A stretch of DNA of 45,346 bases from Desulfobacter hydrogenophilus (GCF_004319545.1 NZ_CP036314.1:1-45346); one strand, 5' to 3'; positions 18,111-26,253 are shown, counted from the first letter of the stretch. The notes: a model not told the origin generated them from the sequence alone. A program made the numbers and translations.

Positions 18111-21100
18111 CTATTTCAAAAATTTTTTCATTAAAACAGGTGGAAAGGTGTTTAATAAATTATCTGAAATCGTGATTATTTCACCATCAACATTTATTGT
18201 CACTTTGTGTTTTTTGCCGGTTTGATCAAAACTTTTATCTATCCCTAATATTTTTTTAGGATTGATTAAACAAAAGCGGTTAACTCTAATCAAGAGGTCA
18301 CTAAAGAAACATTCCAGCGTGTTTAATGACGATTTTAAATAAATAATACTATCGTTTTCATCTTCATATAAAGCCGTTTGTCCATCTTCAGTTTTTATGA
18401 ATTTTATATATTTTTTCCGATTAGCAACAATATGAATATCATCTATAAAATATACATCGCCTATAAGACGTTTAAAGTTTTGAACAATAATTTCAGCTTG
18501 GGATTTAAGATTTTTAAAATATTCCGCATCAAGCAGAGTGGATTCCGGCTTTAATTCAATCATAAGATGATAGTTTCTCATTTCTTCAAGATTAAGAGAG
18601 ATGTAATTATCCGGCAATATACCTTCAACTTTCCATTTTTCAAAATTAGTGACATATGCCTGCTTATCAGATGTACACTTCATAAGTCGGCTATTTTGAA
18701 AAATTGCCACTGAATTAACCTTTTCATCTTCGGCTATATAATAAAATAATTCTTTTATAAGGATATCCACATTTTTAAACTGATTAATTTTATTTGCAAA
18801 ATCTCTCAATTTAACCATTCTATCCCTTGCTTGGGTTATAGATAGTTGACATCTTACCCTGGCAAGCAATTCATTTTTTACAAATGGTTTTGTCAGATAA
18901 TCATTAGCCCCCAAGCTATAGCCGTGAACGAGATCCGTTACTTGATTTTTTGCTGTCACAAATATTATAGGTACTTCAAGCTGATTGTATTTTTTCCGGA
19001 CTTTTTCACAAATGGAAAATCCGTTGACACCAGGCATCATTATATCAAGTATAATTAAATCCGGTTTTCTTTTATTTAAAAACAACAAAGCTTCTTCTCC
19101 GGATCTGCACGAGTGGACCTCATAATTATTCATTTGTAAATAATTTGATATTATTTTTAAATTTATAAGTTCATCGTCGACAATAAGTATAAGGCTGGAA
19201 CCGGGCGGGGTATCGTTTTGAAGACTCTTTTTTTCGTCAAAATTTGTGACTGCATTGCAATACCGGATAAGGTTAGTATCATCATAATTTCCGAGTTCGA
19301 CCGGGCTGGCCGAAGGTAGGGTGAAACTAAATTCAGATCCTTTGCCTTCTTTAGACTTAAGAGTTATTTCACCGGATTGTAATTCTACCAACCGTTTAGC
19401 AATGCTAAGTCCTAATCCAGTACCCCTATTTTCTGTATTATATGAATTAATTTGTTCAAACGGCTCAAATATTCTTTCTTGATCTCTTTTTGTAACACCA
19501 ATGCCGGTATCTATTACTTTGACAACAATCGTGCTAAACCCTTGTAATTCGGCACTAATTTCAATTATTCCAGAATATGTATATTTACAGGCGTTACTTA
19601 CGAGATTTTGAATTATTTGATATGTTCTATTCATATCCGCATAAACATAACATTTTTCCGGAGGAACATTATTTATAATTCGAACATGCTTATTTTTTAA
19701 CAATGGCCTTGATAATACATCAATAACAGAAACAATTTTATTCAGATCAAACGCCTGCAATTCCAATTTGATGTCTTTATACTCAAGGCGTTGCACATCT
19801 AAAATATCATTAACAAGTATTGATAGACGTTGAGCACTATTTATTATGATACTCAACGTGGAGTGGACGTCTTTGGGAATTTTACCATAACCACCGGATC
19901 TGATTGAATCTGCAAGGCCAATAATTCCATGCAGAGGCGTTTTTAATTCGTGGGTTGTCGTTACCAAGAAATTATCCTTGAGGTTATTTAACCTTACTAA
20001 TTCTTGATTTCGGATGGCAATTTTAGATTTCATATATTTTATTTTTAATGCTAATCCGATTGATAGAATTAGGATTTCTGCTGTGATGCCGACCTGTGGG
20101 ATAATATTAACGAATGCATTATTCGGTAATAATCCAAAATCCATTAAAGCAACAGTCAATGTCCCAATTAACAGCATAAATGTAGCGGCACTAAAATACA
20201 GGGACGGCTTGAATTTTTTAATCAAAGACAATGATAGTATAATTGTAAAAATAGGGATGATTATCCCCATGTAAGCATAAATTTTTATTGTTTTTACATA
20301 GGGGATAAAAACAGAACTTATTGTAAATATCCCTAAAATCAGTACTGTGATGTTTAATTTTTGATTTAAGTTTGGATAGAATGTCTTTATTTTTAAAAAA
20401 GAACTTGTGAATAATAATAGACAGGTAAAATAACTACCTAAAAAAAAACTTAAACTTTGATTATTCCAGGTTGGCGAATTAGGCCAAATCTCATTCACAA
20501 ACCCGTTAAGCCCTAATAACACAAATAAAGTTGATATGACGTGTAAGACATAAATGGCAAATCTTTTATCTTTTGTGGCTAAATAAATGAATAAATTATA
20601 AAATATGATGATTAACATCATGCCATAATGTAATGAATATAATATAGTTACTTTACGATCATGTTCTATAAAATCATATAGTTTCCATATTTTAATAGGT
20701 ATTGTTAGCACCCCCGTTGATTTCACTTTGATATACACTTGAGTTTCGGCATAAAAGTTCACCGGAAAAAGAAATTTTCTATGTTTTATAGGGCGTGTCG
20801 ATAGTTGTAAATAATCACCAGTTTTAATTTTCGTCACGTGATCCGGTCCACTCGACGGGAAATAATACAATTCGATTTCATCAAGAAGACCATAACTGAT
20901 TGATATAAGATAATCTGTGGTTAAGGCATCACTCTTTATTTTAAATTTGAGCCAGCAATTATTATTGTTAAAGCCAAAATTCAAAATAGGTTGGCTTGAT
21001 AATGAAAACGCTTCTTCTGGTAAAATTTTAACTTCATCAAAAGTCATATTTTTAGGTGTTAAAAAAAACATAACTTTTTTACCGATAGGGGTTGGCTTAT

Positions 21101-21290
21101 AGCCGCTTTTAGTTATGACGATTCCAGCGGCTTGAGCATAAGCATAGGTAGGAGCGAGAATGATATAAAAAAAAAGGATTAATAAGATTGGATTAGATTG
21201 GATTAATTTTTTGACGCTTGGGTGAGGGCTTCTTCTATTTTTGCTGCGACCTCTGTGAATGAGACATTTAAAAATTTGCAAATTTCCCAT
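18111..21290 (-). CDS. Membrane hybrid histidine kinase with receiver and LytTR output
   Basis: A 1059-residue sensor combining a whole phosphorelay and a DNA-binding output. Order: export segment about 33-53; extracellular 7TMR-DISMED2-like domain about 58-200; seven-helix 7TM-DISM region about 213-420; HisKA with TTTHELKTPLHG (H447); HATPase with NLVSNACKY, DTGIGV and GTGLGLSIAKRL; receiver domain 700-815 with DD near 705, D749 in LIILDIMMPG and K801; an unassigned linker 825-945; LytTR domain about 945-1055 with RVNRFCLINPKKI. Sugar or other small-ligand sensing is typical of DISMED2 proteins. The only upstream ATG is at 21290, inside the XRE gene, so the two overlap by 88 nt; a later non-ATG start cannot be excluded. 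It sits between traK and traL. Confidence 0.93.
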   Translation of the reverse strand: MGNLQIFKCLIHRGRSKNRRSPHPSVKKLIQSNPILLILFFYIILAPTYAYAQAAGIVITKSGYKPTPIGKKVMFFLTPKNMTFDEVKILPEEAFSLSSQPILNFGFNNNNCWLKFKIKSDALTTDYLISISYGLLDEIELYYFPSSGPDHVTKIKTGDYLQLSTRPIKHRKFLFPVNFYAETQVYIKVKSTGVLTIPIKIWKLYDFIEHDRKVTILYSLHYGMMLIIIFYNLFIYLATKDKRFAIYVLHVISTLFVLLGLNGFVNEIWPNSPTWNNQSLSFFLGSYFTCLLLFTSSFLKIKTFYPNLNQKLNITVLILGIFTISSVFIPYVKTIKIYAYMGIIIPIFTIILSLSLIKKFKPSLYFSAATFMLLIGTLTVALMDFGLLPNNAFVNIIPQVGITAEILILSIGLALKIKYMKSKIAIRNQELVRLNNLKDNFLVTTTHELKTPLHGIIGLADSIRSGGYGKIPKDVHSTLSIIINSAQRLSILVNDILDVQRLEYKDIKLELQAFDLNKIVSVIDVLSRPLLKNKHVRIINNVPPEKCYVYADMNRTYQIIQNLVSNACKYTYSGIIEISAELQGFSTIVVKVIDTGIGVTKRDQERIFEPFEQINSYNTENRGTGLGLSIAKRLVELQSGEITLKSKEGKGSEFSFTLPSASPVELGNYDDTNLIRYCNAVTNFDEKKSLQNDTPPGSSLILIVDDELINLKIISNYLQMNNYEVHSCRSGEEALLFLNKRKPDLIILDIMMPGVNGFSICEKVRKKYNQLEVPIIFVTAKNQVTDLVHGYSLGANDYLTKPFVKNELLARVRCQLSITQARDRMVKLRDFANKINQFKNVDILIKELFYYIAEDEKVNSVAIFQNSRLMKCTSDKQAYVTNFEKWKVEGILPDNYISLNLEEMRNYHLMIELKPESTLLDAEYFKNLKSQAEIIVQNFKRLIGDVYFIDDIHIVANRKKYIKFIKTEDGQTALYEDENDSIIYLKSSLNTLECFFSDLLIRVNRFCLINPKKILGIDKSFDQTGKKHKVTINVDGEIITISDNLLNTFPPVLMKKFLK

Positions 21291-21475
21291 AACTCTGCCA
21301 CATCTAAATGGCGTTGACCTGTCTCAATACGCTGTTGAAAAACAGGTTGGCTAAAACCTAAAGCGTTTGAAACATCTTTCTGCGTTATATCTGTTATTTG
21401 TCCCCGGCGAAGTGTCTTTATCACTTTGCCAATAAGTTGTCGTTCTTCCATTATCGTCTTTTTAACCACGGCCAT
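21203..21475 (-). CDS. XRE-family HTH regulator
   Basis: A 90-residue Cro/CI-type repressor. The helix-turn-helix spans about residues 28-75: TQKDVSNALGFSQPVFQQRIETG then LDVAELWEICKFLNVS. Its 3' part overlaps the start of the hybrid kinase gene by 88 nt, so both are probably co-expressed. A 19-bp inverted repeat about 33 bp upstream of its start is a likely autoregulatory operator. The ATG at 21475 is used; the ATG eight codons later (21451) is possible because neither has a strong ribosome site. Confidence 0.85.
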   Translation of the reverse strand: MAVVKKTIMEERQLIGKVIKTLRRGQITDITQKDVSNALGFSQPVFQQRIETGQRHLDVAELWEICKFLNVSFTEVAAKIEEALTQASKN

Positions 21476-21507
21476 AGTAATCTTTTAAAATTTTAAAAAC
21501 AACCCAT

Positions 21508-21548
21508 TATTATCTAATTTGAAATATATTATTTCAAATTAGATAATA
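21508..21548. promoter_or_regulatory. Perfect 19-bp inverted repeat upstream of the XRE gene
   Basis: The arms ATTATCTAATTTGAAATA (21509-21526) and TATTTCAAATTAGATAAT (21530-21547) are exact inverse complements with a 3-nt spacer, and one more base pair extends them. It lies between traK and the XRE/kinase pair, 33 bp before the XRE ATG. An operator for the XRE protein fits best; termination of the traK transcript is possible but there is no clean T-run. Confidence 0.65.
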
Positions 21549-21675
21549 TTATATATTATTTTAAATAATTTATCTTAGTCAGATTGCATTGTGAGTAATT
21601 TGAAACTTAAAATCAAGATAAAATTAGTTGTTTTTTTAAAAACGATTTATTGAAAGACCTTGAATAAACTAATTT

Positions 21676-22044
21676 TCACATATCGCCTTTTGAGATAAGA
21701 GTAACGGGTAAATCTTTTTTTTCTTGTGGTTTTAAGTCAGATTGAGAGGCATATGGTCTGCTGTTATGTTGAAATCCTTTTTTATTTACAGTAATTGATT
21801 TTGATTTGGTGGGGGAAGAATTCGGAGTTGATTTTTTTTTGGGGGTGGAGGTTTGTGCAAATGGATGAACCTCATTTGCATTATTAATTAATTTAGTCCA
21901 GGCAACATATGACATATCAATTTTTTTTTGTTCACAAAAAAAATTATAGATCGCTTTTTTGGTGTACCCTTGTTCGATATATTCGCTTGCTTCTTTCCAG
22001 ACTGCCAAAAACTGGCTTTTGCATGATTGTTTTAAATTCATCAT
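21676..22044 (-). CDS. traK: TraK-family oriT-binding protein
   Basis: A 122-residue basic protein. The N-terminal half, FLAVWKEASEYIEQGYTKKA then IYNFFCEQKKIDMSYVAWTKLI, matches the TraK fold as in RP4 (FLAVRADVEAALASGY..., ..KVKFSYETFRSH). The C-terminal half is a disordered Lys/Ser/Thr/Pro tail. RP4 TraK binds and bends DNA on the traK side of nic; here the gene starts 133 bp from the candidate nic, with TTCGTTAAT-type repeats in between. This agreement of gene, order and distance supports both this call and the oriT. Confidence 0.85.
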   Translation of the reverse strand: MMNLKQSCKSQFLAVWKEASEYIEQGYTKKAIYNFFCEQKKIDMSYVAWTKLINNANEVHPFAQTSTPKKKSTPNSSPTKSKSITVNKKGFQHNSRPYASQSDLKPQEKKDLPVTLISKGDM

Positions 22045-22059
22045 AAAAACCTTTTATTT

Positions 22060-22167
22060 TTCGTTAATTTCCCTTTACTATCGTTAATTATAATATACTT
22101 TCCTTAATTTTTGGAAACTTTCGTTAATAATTAACAAAAGTTTCCGTTAATTAACGAAAATTAACGT
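22060..22167. promoter_or_regulatory. CGTTAAT repeat array (likely TraK-binding region)
   Basis: AT-rich stretch with recurrent CGTTAAT in both orientations: near 22070, 22092, 22125, 22146, and inverted as ATTAACG near 22150 and 22160. It lies between traK and nic, the position of the bent TraK-binding site in RP4. It probably also holds the traK promoter. The assignment is by position and repeat pattern. Confidence 0.55.
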
Positions 22168-22176
22168 TGGTTGGAT

Positions 22177-22232
22177 GGCAGGACATGCAAAGTAGGCCCA
22201 CTTTTTCAAAGGGGTCTACTTTGCGTCCTGCC
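22177..22232 (-). other. oriT: oriT core with IncP-type nic
   Basis: A large inverted repeat (GGCAGGACATGCAAAGTAGG at 22177-22196 against the inverse of TCTACTTTGCGTCCTGCC at 22215-22232). Read on the minus strand it gives GGGCCTACTT, six bases, then TCCTGCC, which is the exact layout of the RP4/R751 nic region (GGGCCTACTT-CACCTA-TCCTG|CC). The predicted nick on the minus strand is between 22179 and 22178. A second TCCTGCC lies on the plus strand (22226-22232) with a spacer of four instead of six. traK follows on the expected side. Confidence 0.82.
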
Positions 22233-22284
22233 TTATTCGCTATCGCTCAACGGAAACTTATTCGCTGTCGCTCAACGTAGAAAC
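22233..22284 (+). repeat. Tandem direct repeat beside oriT
   Basis: Two adjacent units, TTATTCGCTATCGCTCAACG at 22233-22252 and TTATTCGCTGTCGCTCAACG at 22258-22277, each followed by a GAAAC-like end. They abut the oriT inverted repeat on the side opposite traK, where RP4 has the TraJ side. They may be accessory relaxosome sites or remnants of what formerly joined traJ. Confidence 0.7.
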
Positions 22285-22336
22285 CTAAAAAACCACAAGA
22301 AAAAAAGATTGAATTACCTGAATTTATAAAAAAAGG

Positions 22337-22429
22337 TTGACATTGTACCTAAATTTAGGTACAATGTTTATCAGAAATAAGGGAAGGCTGTTGGAGCCGC
22401 CCATAATAAAAGTCAAAGGAGACAACACT
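22337..22429 (+). promoter_or_regulatory. Promoter with internal palindromic operator and conserved leader (copy 1)
   Basis: A near-ideal sigma-70 promoter: TTGACA at 22337-22342, 17-bp spacer, TACAAT at 22360-22365. The spacer and -10 are part of a perfect 26-bp palindrome (22341-22366) centred on CCTAAATTTAGG. A leader follows, with GGGAAGGCTGTTGGAGCC, CGCCCATAATAAAAGTC and AAAGGAGAC before the ATG at 22430. The same promoter and leader recur near 23654 and 28950, and the promoter alone near 32644. Confidence 0.85.
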
Positions 22430-22783
22430 ATGAAACTTTCTAAATGTACTTGTGGGTATGGGTCTGGTTGGTATCATAATGAATCCGGAACAACCCATGA
22501 ATTTAATCCATATGTTACGGAGATCCAAGCGACACATAGATTTTGGACAAATCGTCAGGCATTGGGGTTTTTTTATGAACATATTTCAAACTATATTCTG
22601 GCATCTATAAACCGCTATGAAAAGAATGCTTCGCATACTATAACTTCTAAAAAATTTGATTTTAAAAAATACAATTCAGAAAAGGCAGCAAAAAAAAGCT
22701 GCGGCTGAATGGGTGATGAAAAAAGTGATTAATGAAAATATGATAGCACCAATTAAAGAAGTTCAAATGGAATTATTTACATA
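22430..22783 (+). pseudogene. Small hypothetical gene with apparent frameshift at an A8 run
   Basis: The first frame gives 92 residues (MKLSKCTCGYGSGWYHNES...) and stops at 22706-22708. It begins after a strong AAAGGAGAC ribosome site. At A8 (22690-22697) skipping one base opens a second frame that continues as KKAAAEWVMKKVINENM, then APIKEVQMELFT, and stops at 22781-22783. The join is smooth: EKAAKKAAAEWV is an amphipathic helix. So either one A was gained, by mutation or sequencing error, or slippage on A8 makes a longer product of about 125 residues. I recognise no domain; a CxC motif near residues 6-8 is the only feature. Confidence 0.65.
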
Positions 22784-22914
22784 AAAATTGTGGGTCGATC
22801 CTGGTTAGTTTCGGGATTGATCCATTTATATTCAATTTGGATCAAAAATGAGTCTAAGCAACTTTTTAGTTATGCTTTGATATTTGTGTTTGTAAATAGA
22901 AACAAGGAATTAAA

Positions 22915-23136
22915 ATGGGACCTAAAGAACTAAGAAAATCTGGGGAAGCTTTATTTGGTCAACGCTGGCAGACTGATCTTGCCAGAGCGTTAGATGTTGA
23001 TTCTAGGCGTATTCGTCAATGGATAAAAGGGGAAAGGCCTTTACCCAAAACAATAGATCTGGACATCTTAGCTTTATTAAAGCAGCGACAACAGAAAATA
23101 AGTCAGCTTTTAGAAGATTTTGAAAATAGTGAATGA
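22915..23136 (+). CDS. Small helix-turn-helix protein
   Basis: A 72-residue protein. Residues 18-42 (WQTDLARALDVDSRRIRQWI) are a HTH of the type that recognises operators, followed by KGERPLPKTI and a C-terminal coiled-coil-like helix. It precedes the RDD gene by 16 nt in the same direction. A role as the repressor of the shared palindromic promoters is possible since it is the only stand-alone plus-strand HTH in this region, but nothing in the sequence proves it. The ATG at 22915 has only a moderate upstream AAGGAATTAAA. Confidence 0.75.
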   Translation: MGPKELRKSGEALFGQRWQTDLARALDVDSRRIRQWIKGERPLPKTIDLDILALLKQRQQKISQLLEDFENSE

Positions 23137-23152
23137 AAAAGGAGCATGAAAT

Positions 23153-23545
23153 ATGGGGATTTATGCCGGATTCAGAAAAAGATTTATAGCCATTGTGATA
23201 GATACAATAATTTTGATTCCCTTTTTATTAATGGCAAAATCGTTGGGTTTTGAGGGACAATTATTTGAAGCTGTAATTTGTTGGGCTTATTTTTCCGGAA
23301 TGGAAAGTTCACCAACACAAGGGACTATAGGGAAAATAGTAACAGGTATAAAAGTCGTTGATTTAGAAGGCAATAAGATAACCTGGAAAATTGCGTCTGT
23401 TCGTTATATTGGGAGGGTTATTTCTTTTCTTTTATGTTTTGGTGGTTTTTTGATTGTTCCGTTTTCACCAAAAAAACAAGGGCTGCATGATATGTTGGCA
23501 GGATGCTTTGTTGTTAACAAGGCGTATATAAGTGGCATATGTTAG
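23153..23545 (+). CDS. RDD-family membrane protein
   Basis: A 130-residue protein with three membrane segments. It has the family signature Arg (GFRKRFIAIVIDTIIL, residues 6-21) with Asp in IDT, the central SPTQGTIGKIVTGIKVVD segment and the late QGLHDMLAGCFVV. Substrates of RDD proteins are mostly unknown; some act in ion exchange. It is second in a two-gene unit after the small HTH gene, with AAAGGAGCATGA before its ATG. Confidence 0.85.
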   Translation: MGIYAGFRKRFIAIVIDTIILIPFLLMAKSLGFEGQLFEAVICWAYFSGMESSPTQGTIGKIVTGIKVVDLEGNKITWKIASVRYIGRVISFLLCFGGFLIVPFSPKKQGLHDMLAGCFVVNKAYISGIC

Positions 23546-23609
23546 AAATATATAATTTTCATATCAAAATTTTAATTAAATTCATCAAGTTATTTATATC
23601 CTCAAAAAT

Positions 23610-23745
23610 AATATATTTTGTAATTCAAAATATATTAAATAATACATAAAAGATTGGCTTTATACCTAAATTTAGGTACAATATTTATCAGAAATAAGGG
23701 AAGGCTGTTGGAGTCGCCCATAATAAAAGTCAAAGGAGACATTTA
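23610..23745 (+). promoter_or_regulatory. Orphan palindrome-promoter-leader module (copy 2)
   Basis: Carries the 27-nt AT-rich palindrome at 23610-23636, then TTGGCT (23654-23659), 17-bp spacer with TACCTAAATTTAGGTA (23663-23678), TACAAT (23677-23682) and the same leader as copies 1 and 3 up to AAAGGAGAC. No ATG or reading frame follows: after 23745 the sequence continues with unrelated bases and the next gene is on the other strand. The gene once driven by it appears to have been lost. Confidence 0.8.
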
Positions 23746-23790
23746 CAGTTAACCCTGCCCCTTCGAGCGTATTGTTAGAACGTCAGCGCA

Positions 23791-24255
23791 TCATCTGCAC
23801 CACTGCCGCTCACATGGGATGCCATCATTATCCCCATCCATTTTTGTATTTGGACAGTTTCTCAAAAAATAGGTTGCTTCTGCACAAGAAGTCATTTGGG
23901 AACAACGTGTTCGACCATCACATCTGAATTGTTGATTAAGCACATTGGACGTAGAAATACTTGATTTTGCTGGTTCTGAAATGTTTACGCTGGACAAATT
24001 TGAAATTTGGGATGTGACGGACGATATTCCACCGTTCATATAAGCAAAGGCAGCCATGATTAGAAAGCCAAAGGCTTGTATTTTGAATGAACCTTTGGCA
24101 TCCTGCCAACAAAAGATTGTGTATATTATTGCCATTGGTGCAACAAATAAAACAGCAAGCCCCCATAGAATACTTGTCTTGAAAGCGGAAATTAGTAGGC
24201 CGATTCCGCCAATTATAAATATTCCAAGGCCGACGTAAAATACTATTTCGTTCAC
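23791..24255 (-). CDS. Membrane protein with Excalibur calcium-binding domain
   Basis: A 154-residue protein with three N-terminal membrane segments (about 5-25, 30-48, 57-75), a Ser-rich linker, and a C-terminal Excalibur domain: FRCDGRTRCSQM, then CAEATYFLRNCP and DGDNDGIPCERQWC, the last being the DxDxDGxxCE calcium-loop. Cysteines are placed as in secreted family members, so this domain is probably outside the cytoplasm. Excalibur domains often accompany surface nucleases; the next gene upstream on this strand is a thermonuclease. Confidence 0.87.
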   Translation of the reverse strand: MNEIVFYVGLGIFIIGGIGLLISAFKTSILWGLAVLFVAPMAIIYTIFCWQDAKGSFKIQAFGFLIMAAFAYMNGGISSVTSQISNLSSVNISEPAKSSISTSNVLNQQFRCDGRTRCSQMTSCAEATYFLRNCPNTKMDGDNDGIPCERQWCR

Positions 24256-24416
24256 TTTGTGTCCCTTTTTTAAAGTGCTAAAGTAAAAGCTGAAATTACA
24301 ATTGGTTGATGATGTCCTTAATCGGTTTTTTCATGAATGGCCCATCTTATGATCAACCCCACAAAATTGATTTTGGGGGCTCTTCGGCGAACGACATCAA
24401 TATGCTTCAGAACAGC

Positions 24417-25103
24417 CTATGGCTTGCAGATTCCACATGGTTTGAACCCGGCCTTTATAGCGTCATCCCGTGAATTAAATATTTTGACGCAGTTTTTACA
24501 ATTATAATGTTTGCAGCCTGGTGCATGAAATACATGGCTTGAGATGTTACCGTGATATTGTCCGGTTAATGCAGGCTTGATTTTGCTTTTTTTTGACTTG
24601 GATTGAAAACTGTTTATTCGACCTTCCGACCAAATATTTAATCGTTTGGCTTTAGCTTCTTTTTCCGCCGACAAAAATTCATCGTGGTGATTTTGGCTTG
24701 ACCCATATTTTGTGTAGTATGGGCTCCAACCTTTTCGAACAAGCTCAACATTGAAGTTATGACCATCCAGAAACACATACGTCAGAAGGCGCCCATATTT
24801 TCCCCTTTTCCTTTGACCTTCAAATTCTAAATCAACTGTTTTGCTTGTCAGTCTTGATTTTGTGTAATTTGAAGCTTCGATACCCATTGGTGTGTTGCGT
24901 GACTGATCAGGGTGTACAGATTCCGGTGTGTCTACGCAAAGCATCCGTATCCGTTCTTTTTTACCATAATAAAGGACGTCAATTGTATCACCGTCTATCA
25001 CTTTGATAACCTTGTATTGTCCAGCAAAGCAGGAGATAGACACAGAAACAATTAATAATGTTAAAAGAAGTGTTTTTTGAATTTTTATAGTAGTATTTTT
25101 CAT
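24417..25103 (-). CDS. Exported thermonuclease (SNase family) with C-terminal Cys-rich domain
   Basis: A 228-residue protein with a signal peptide (about 9-27). The SNase fold runs 28-160: VIKVIDGDTIDV, RIRMLCVDTPE (R53 and E61 in the active-site positions), KYGRLLTYVF (R105) and ELVRKGWSPYY. The tail 185-228 (HVFHAPGCKHYNCKNC, then GFKPCGICKP) is an Ada-like zinc-binding module often attached to bacterial SNases. On conjugative plasmids such nucleases may act in cell-surface DNA processing; that is inference. Confidence 0.92.
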   Translation of the reverse strand: MKNTTIKIQKTLLLTLLIVSVSISCFAGQYKVIKVIDGDTIDVLYYGKKERIRMLCVDTPESVHPDQSRNTPMGIEASNYTKSRLTSKTVDLEFEGQRKRGKYGRLLTYVFLDGHNFNVELVRKGWSPYYTKYGSSQNHHDEFLSAEKEAKAKRLNIWSEGRINSFQSKSKKSKIKPALTGQYHGNISSHVFHAPGCKHYNCKNCVKIFNSRDDAIKAGFKPCGICKP

Positions 25104-25968
25104 ATTATCAACTGAATAAAAAGAGTCTATGGATTAGGTAAAATTTGGAACAAAAATTCAATTTAATTAAAGATTAAACACCCCTGATAACGAAATGCAA
25201 GAATAAATTTTTATATATTATAACCCTGCTGCTATCTTTTGGTTTCCTTTTTTGAACAAGGTTGTATCTTATCGGCATTGTCGCTATTTTGTCGGTTTTG
25301 GACTCCCGAAACCGTGTTTAAATATTAAAGTTTGGAAACATCCTTAAATGACGGGTTTCGAAAAGGAAGTATCAATTAAAGTTGGCCCAGATCTCTTGAT
25401 AAAATCACGCCAGGCTGATTATGAACAGCAATTTTCAATATGGATTTTAATCGACTCAAGGATACCGTAACCTGTTGAAATAACGTTAGCTGAAATCATG
25501 ATTTTTTAGCCTCATTTGGGCCAAATTTAGAATTGCTGGATTATGAAATCAGGCCGCTACATATACTGGTCCCTAAATAAAAATAGACCATGATAAGACT
25601 GCCTCCTGCTGATCTATTATAATTATCACCTTCCGAAACCGAAAAAGTTAAGGAGATTATACTTTTTATTTTTTTGTGGTTTATTATTTTTTTACCCTAA
25701 AATTTTATTGGTGGATTAAAGATGATGAAGTCCAAAGCGTATTAATGAATGTGTGTTTGGCTAAAATTCTATTATGAATTTTTGACCCTAAATATTTCAT
25801 TCTACCTAATTGACTCGGTATAGGGGGTAAGATTTTAATATAGTGGGATTTGGTTATGGGTTATGATTAATATATATAATATGATTAAAAGAAGAAAAGA
25901 ATAGAGATTTGCATCTATTAAAAATAATCTATTATTTAAGATTGTTATACGAAAAAAAATGTTTTAAC
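25104..25968. other. Non-coding region upstream of the iterons
   Basis: No convincing gene. It contains a remnant of the terminal-repeat family at 25538-25561 (GGATTATGAAATCAGGCCGC...) with related GGCC-containing subrepeats about 25384-25530, and from about 25,790 to 25,968 a very AT-rich stretch with ATATATAATATG and AATAATCTATTATT that abuts the first iteron and is the probable melting region of the origin. Confidence 0.6.
25538..25561 (-). repeat. Terminal-repeat copy (right-end orientation)
   Basis: GGATTATGAAATCAGGCCGC plus TACA, ending at 25561. It is the inverse of TGTAGCGGCCTGATTTCATA, the sequence that bounds the cargo region at 33827 and 43209. Only the outer part is conserved, and the inner GGCC subrepeats are more diverged than in the other copies. 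Confidence 0.75.
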
Positions 25969-26253
25969 TGTGAGGCAGAACCACCACCTTGTCCCTAACT
26001 GTGAGGCAGAACCACTACTTTAAAGCCTAATTGTGACACAGAACCACTACTTTAAAGCCTAATTGTGACACAGAACCACTACATGTGTGAGACAGAACCA
26101 CTACTTTGCCGGAAAAAATTAGCGTTATTACGGTAAATAATTTTATAAAATAATAAACTGTGAGACATAACCACTACTTTCTGTGACACAGAACCACCAC
26201 ATGTGTGAGACAGAACCACTACCTTGCCTCTAACTGTGACATAAAACCACTAC
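25969..26253 (+). other. oriV: Replication origin: nine iterons
   Basis: Nine 19-bp repeats with consensus TGTGAGACAGAACCACTAC begin at 25969, 26000, 26032, 26064, 26086, 26159, 26182, 26204 and 26235. Variation is limited to GG/GA/CA in positions 6-7, CAG/CAT in the middle and TAC/CAC at the end. Spacing falls into groups of about 22 and 31 bp, i.e. two and three helical turns. They lie directly beyond the 3' end of the rep gene, with an AT-rich flank on the far side. The last iteron includes the rep stop codon. Confidence 0.93.

Noticed and set aside
24350..24385. CCCC-CAAAAT/ATTTTG-GGGG hairpin after the nuclease gene as a terminator
   Set aside because: It has no T-run in the needed (minus) direction and a mismatch in the stem, so it was not listed as a feature.
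25969..26253. The 19-bp repeats as a CRISPR array
   Set aside because: Spacers are short (3 to 54 bp, several shared) and the repeats lie next to a replication initiator, so they are iterons; there are no cas genes.
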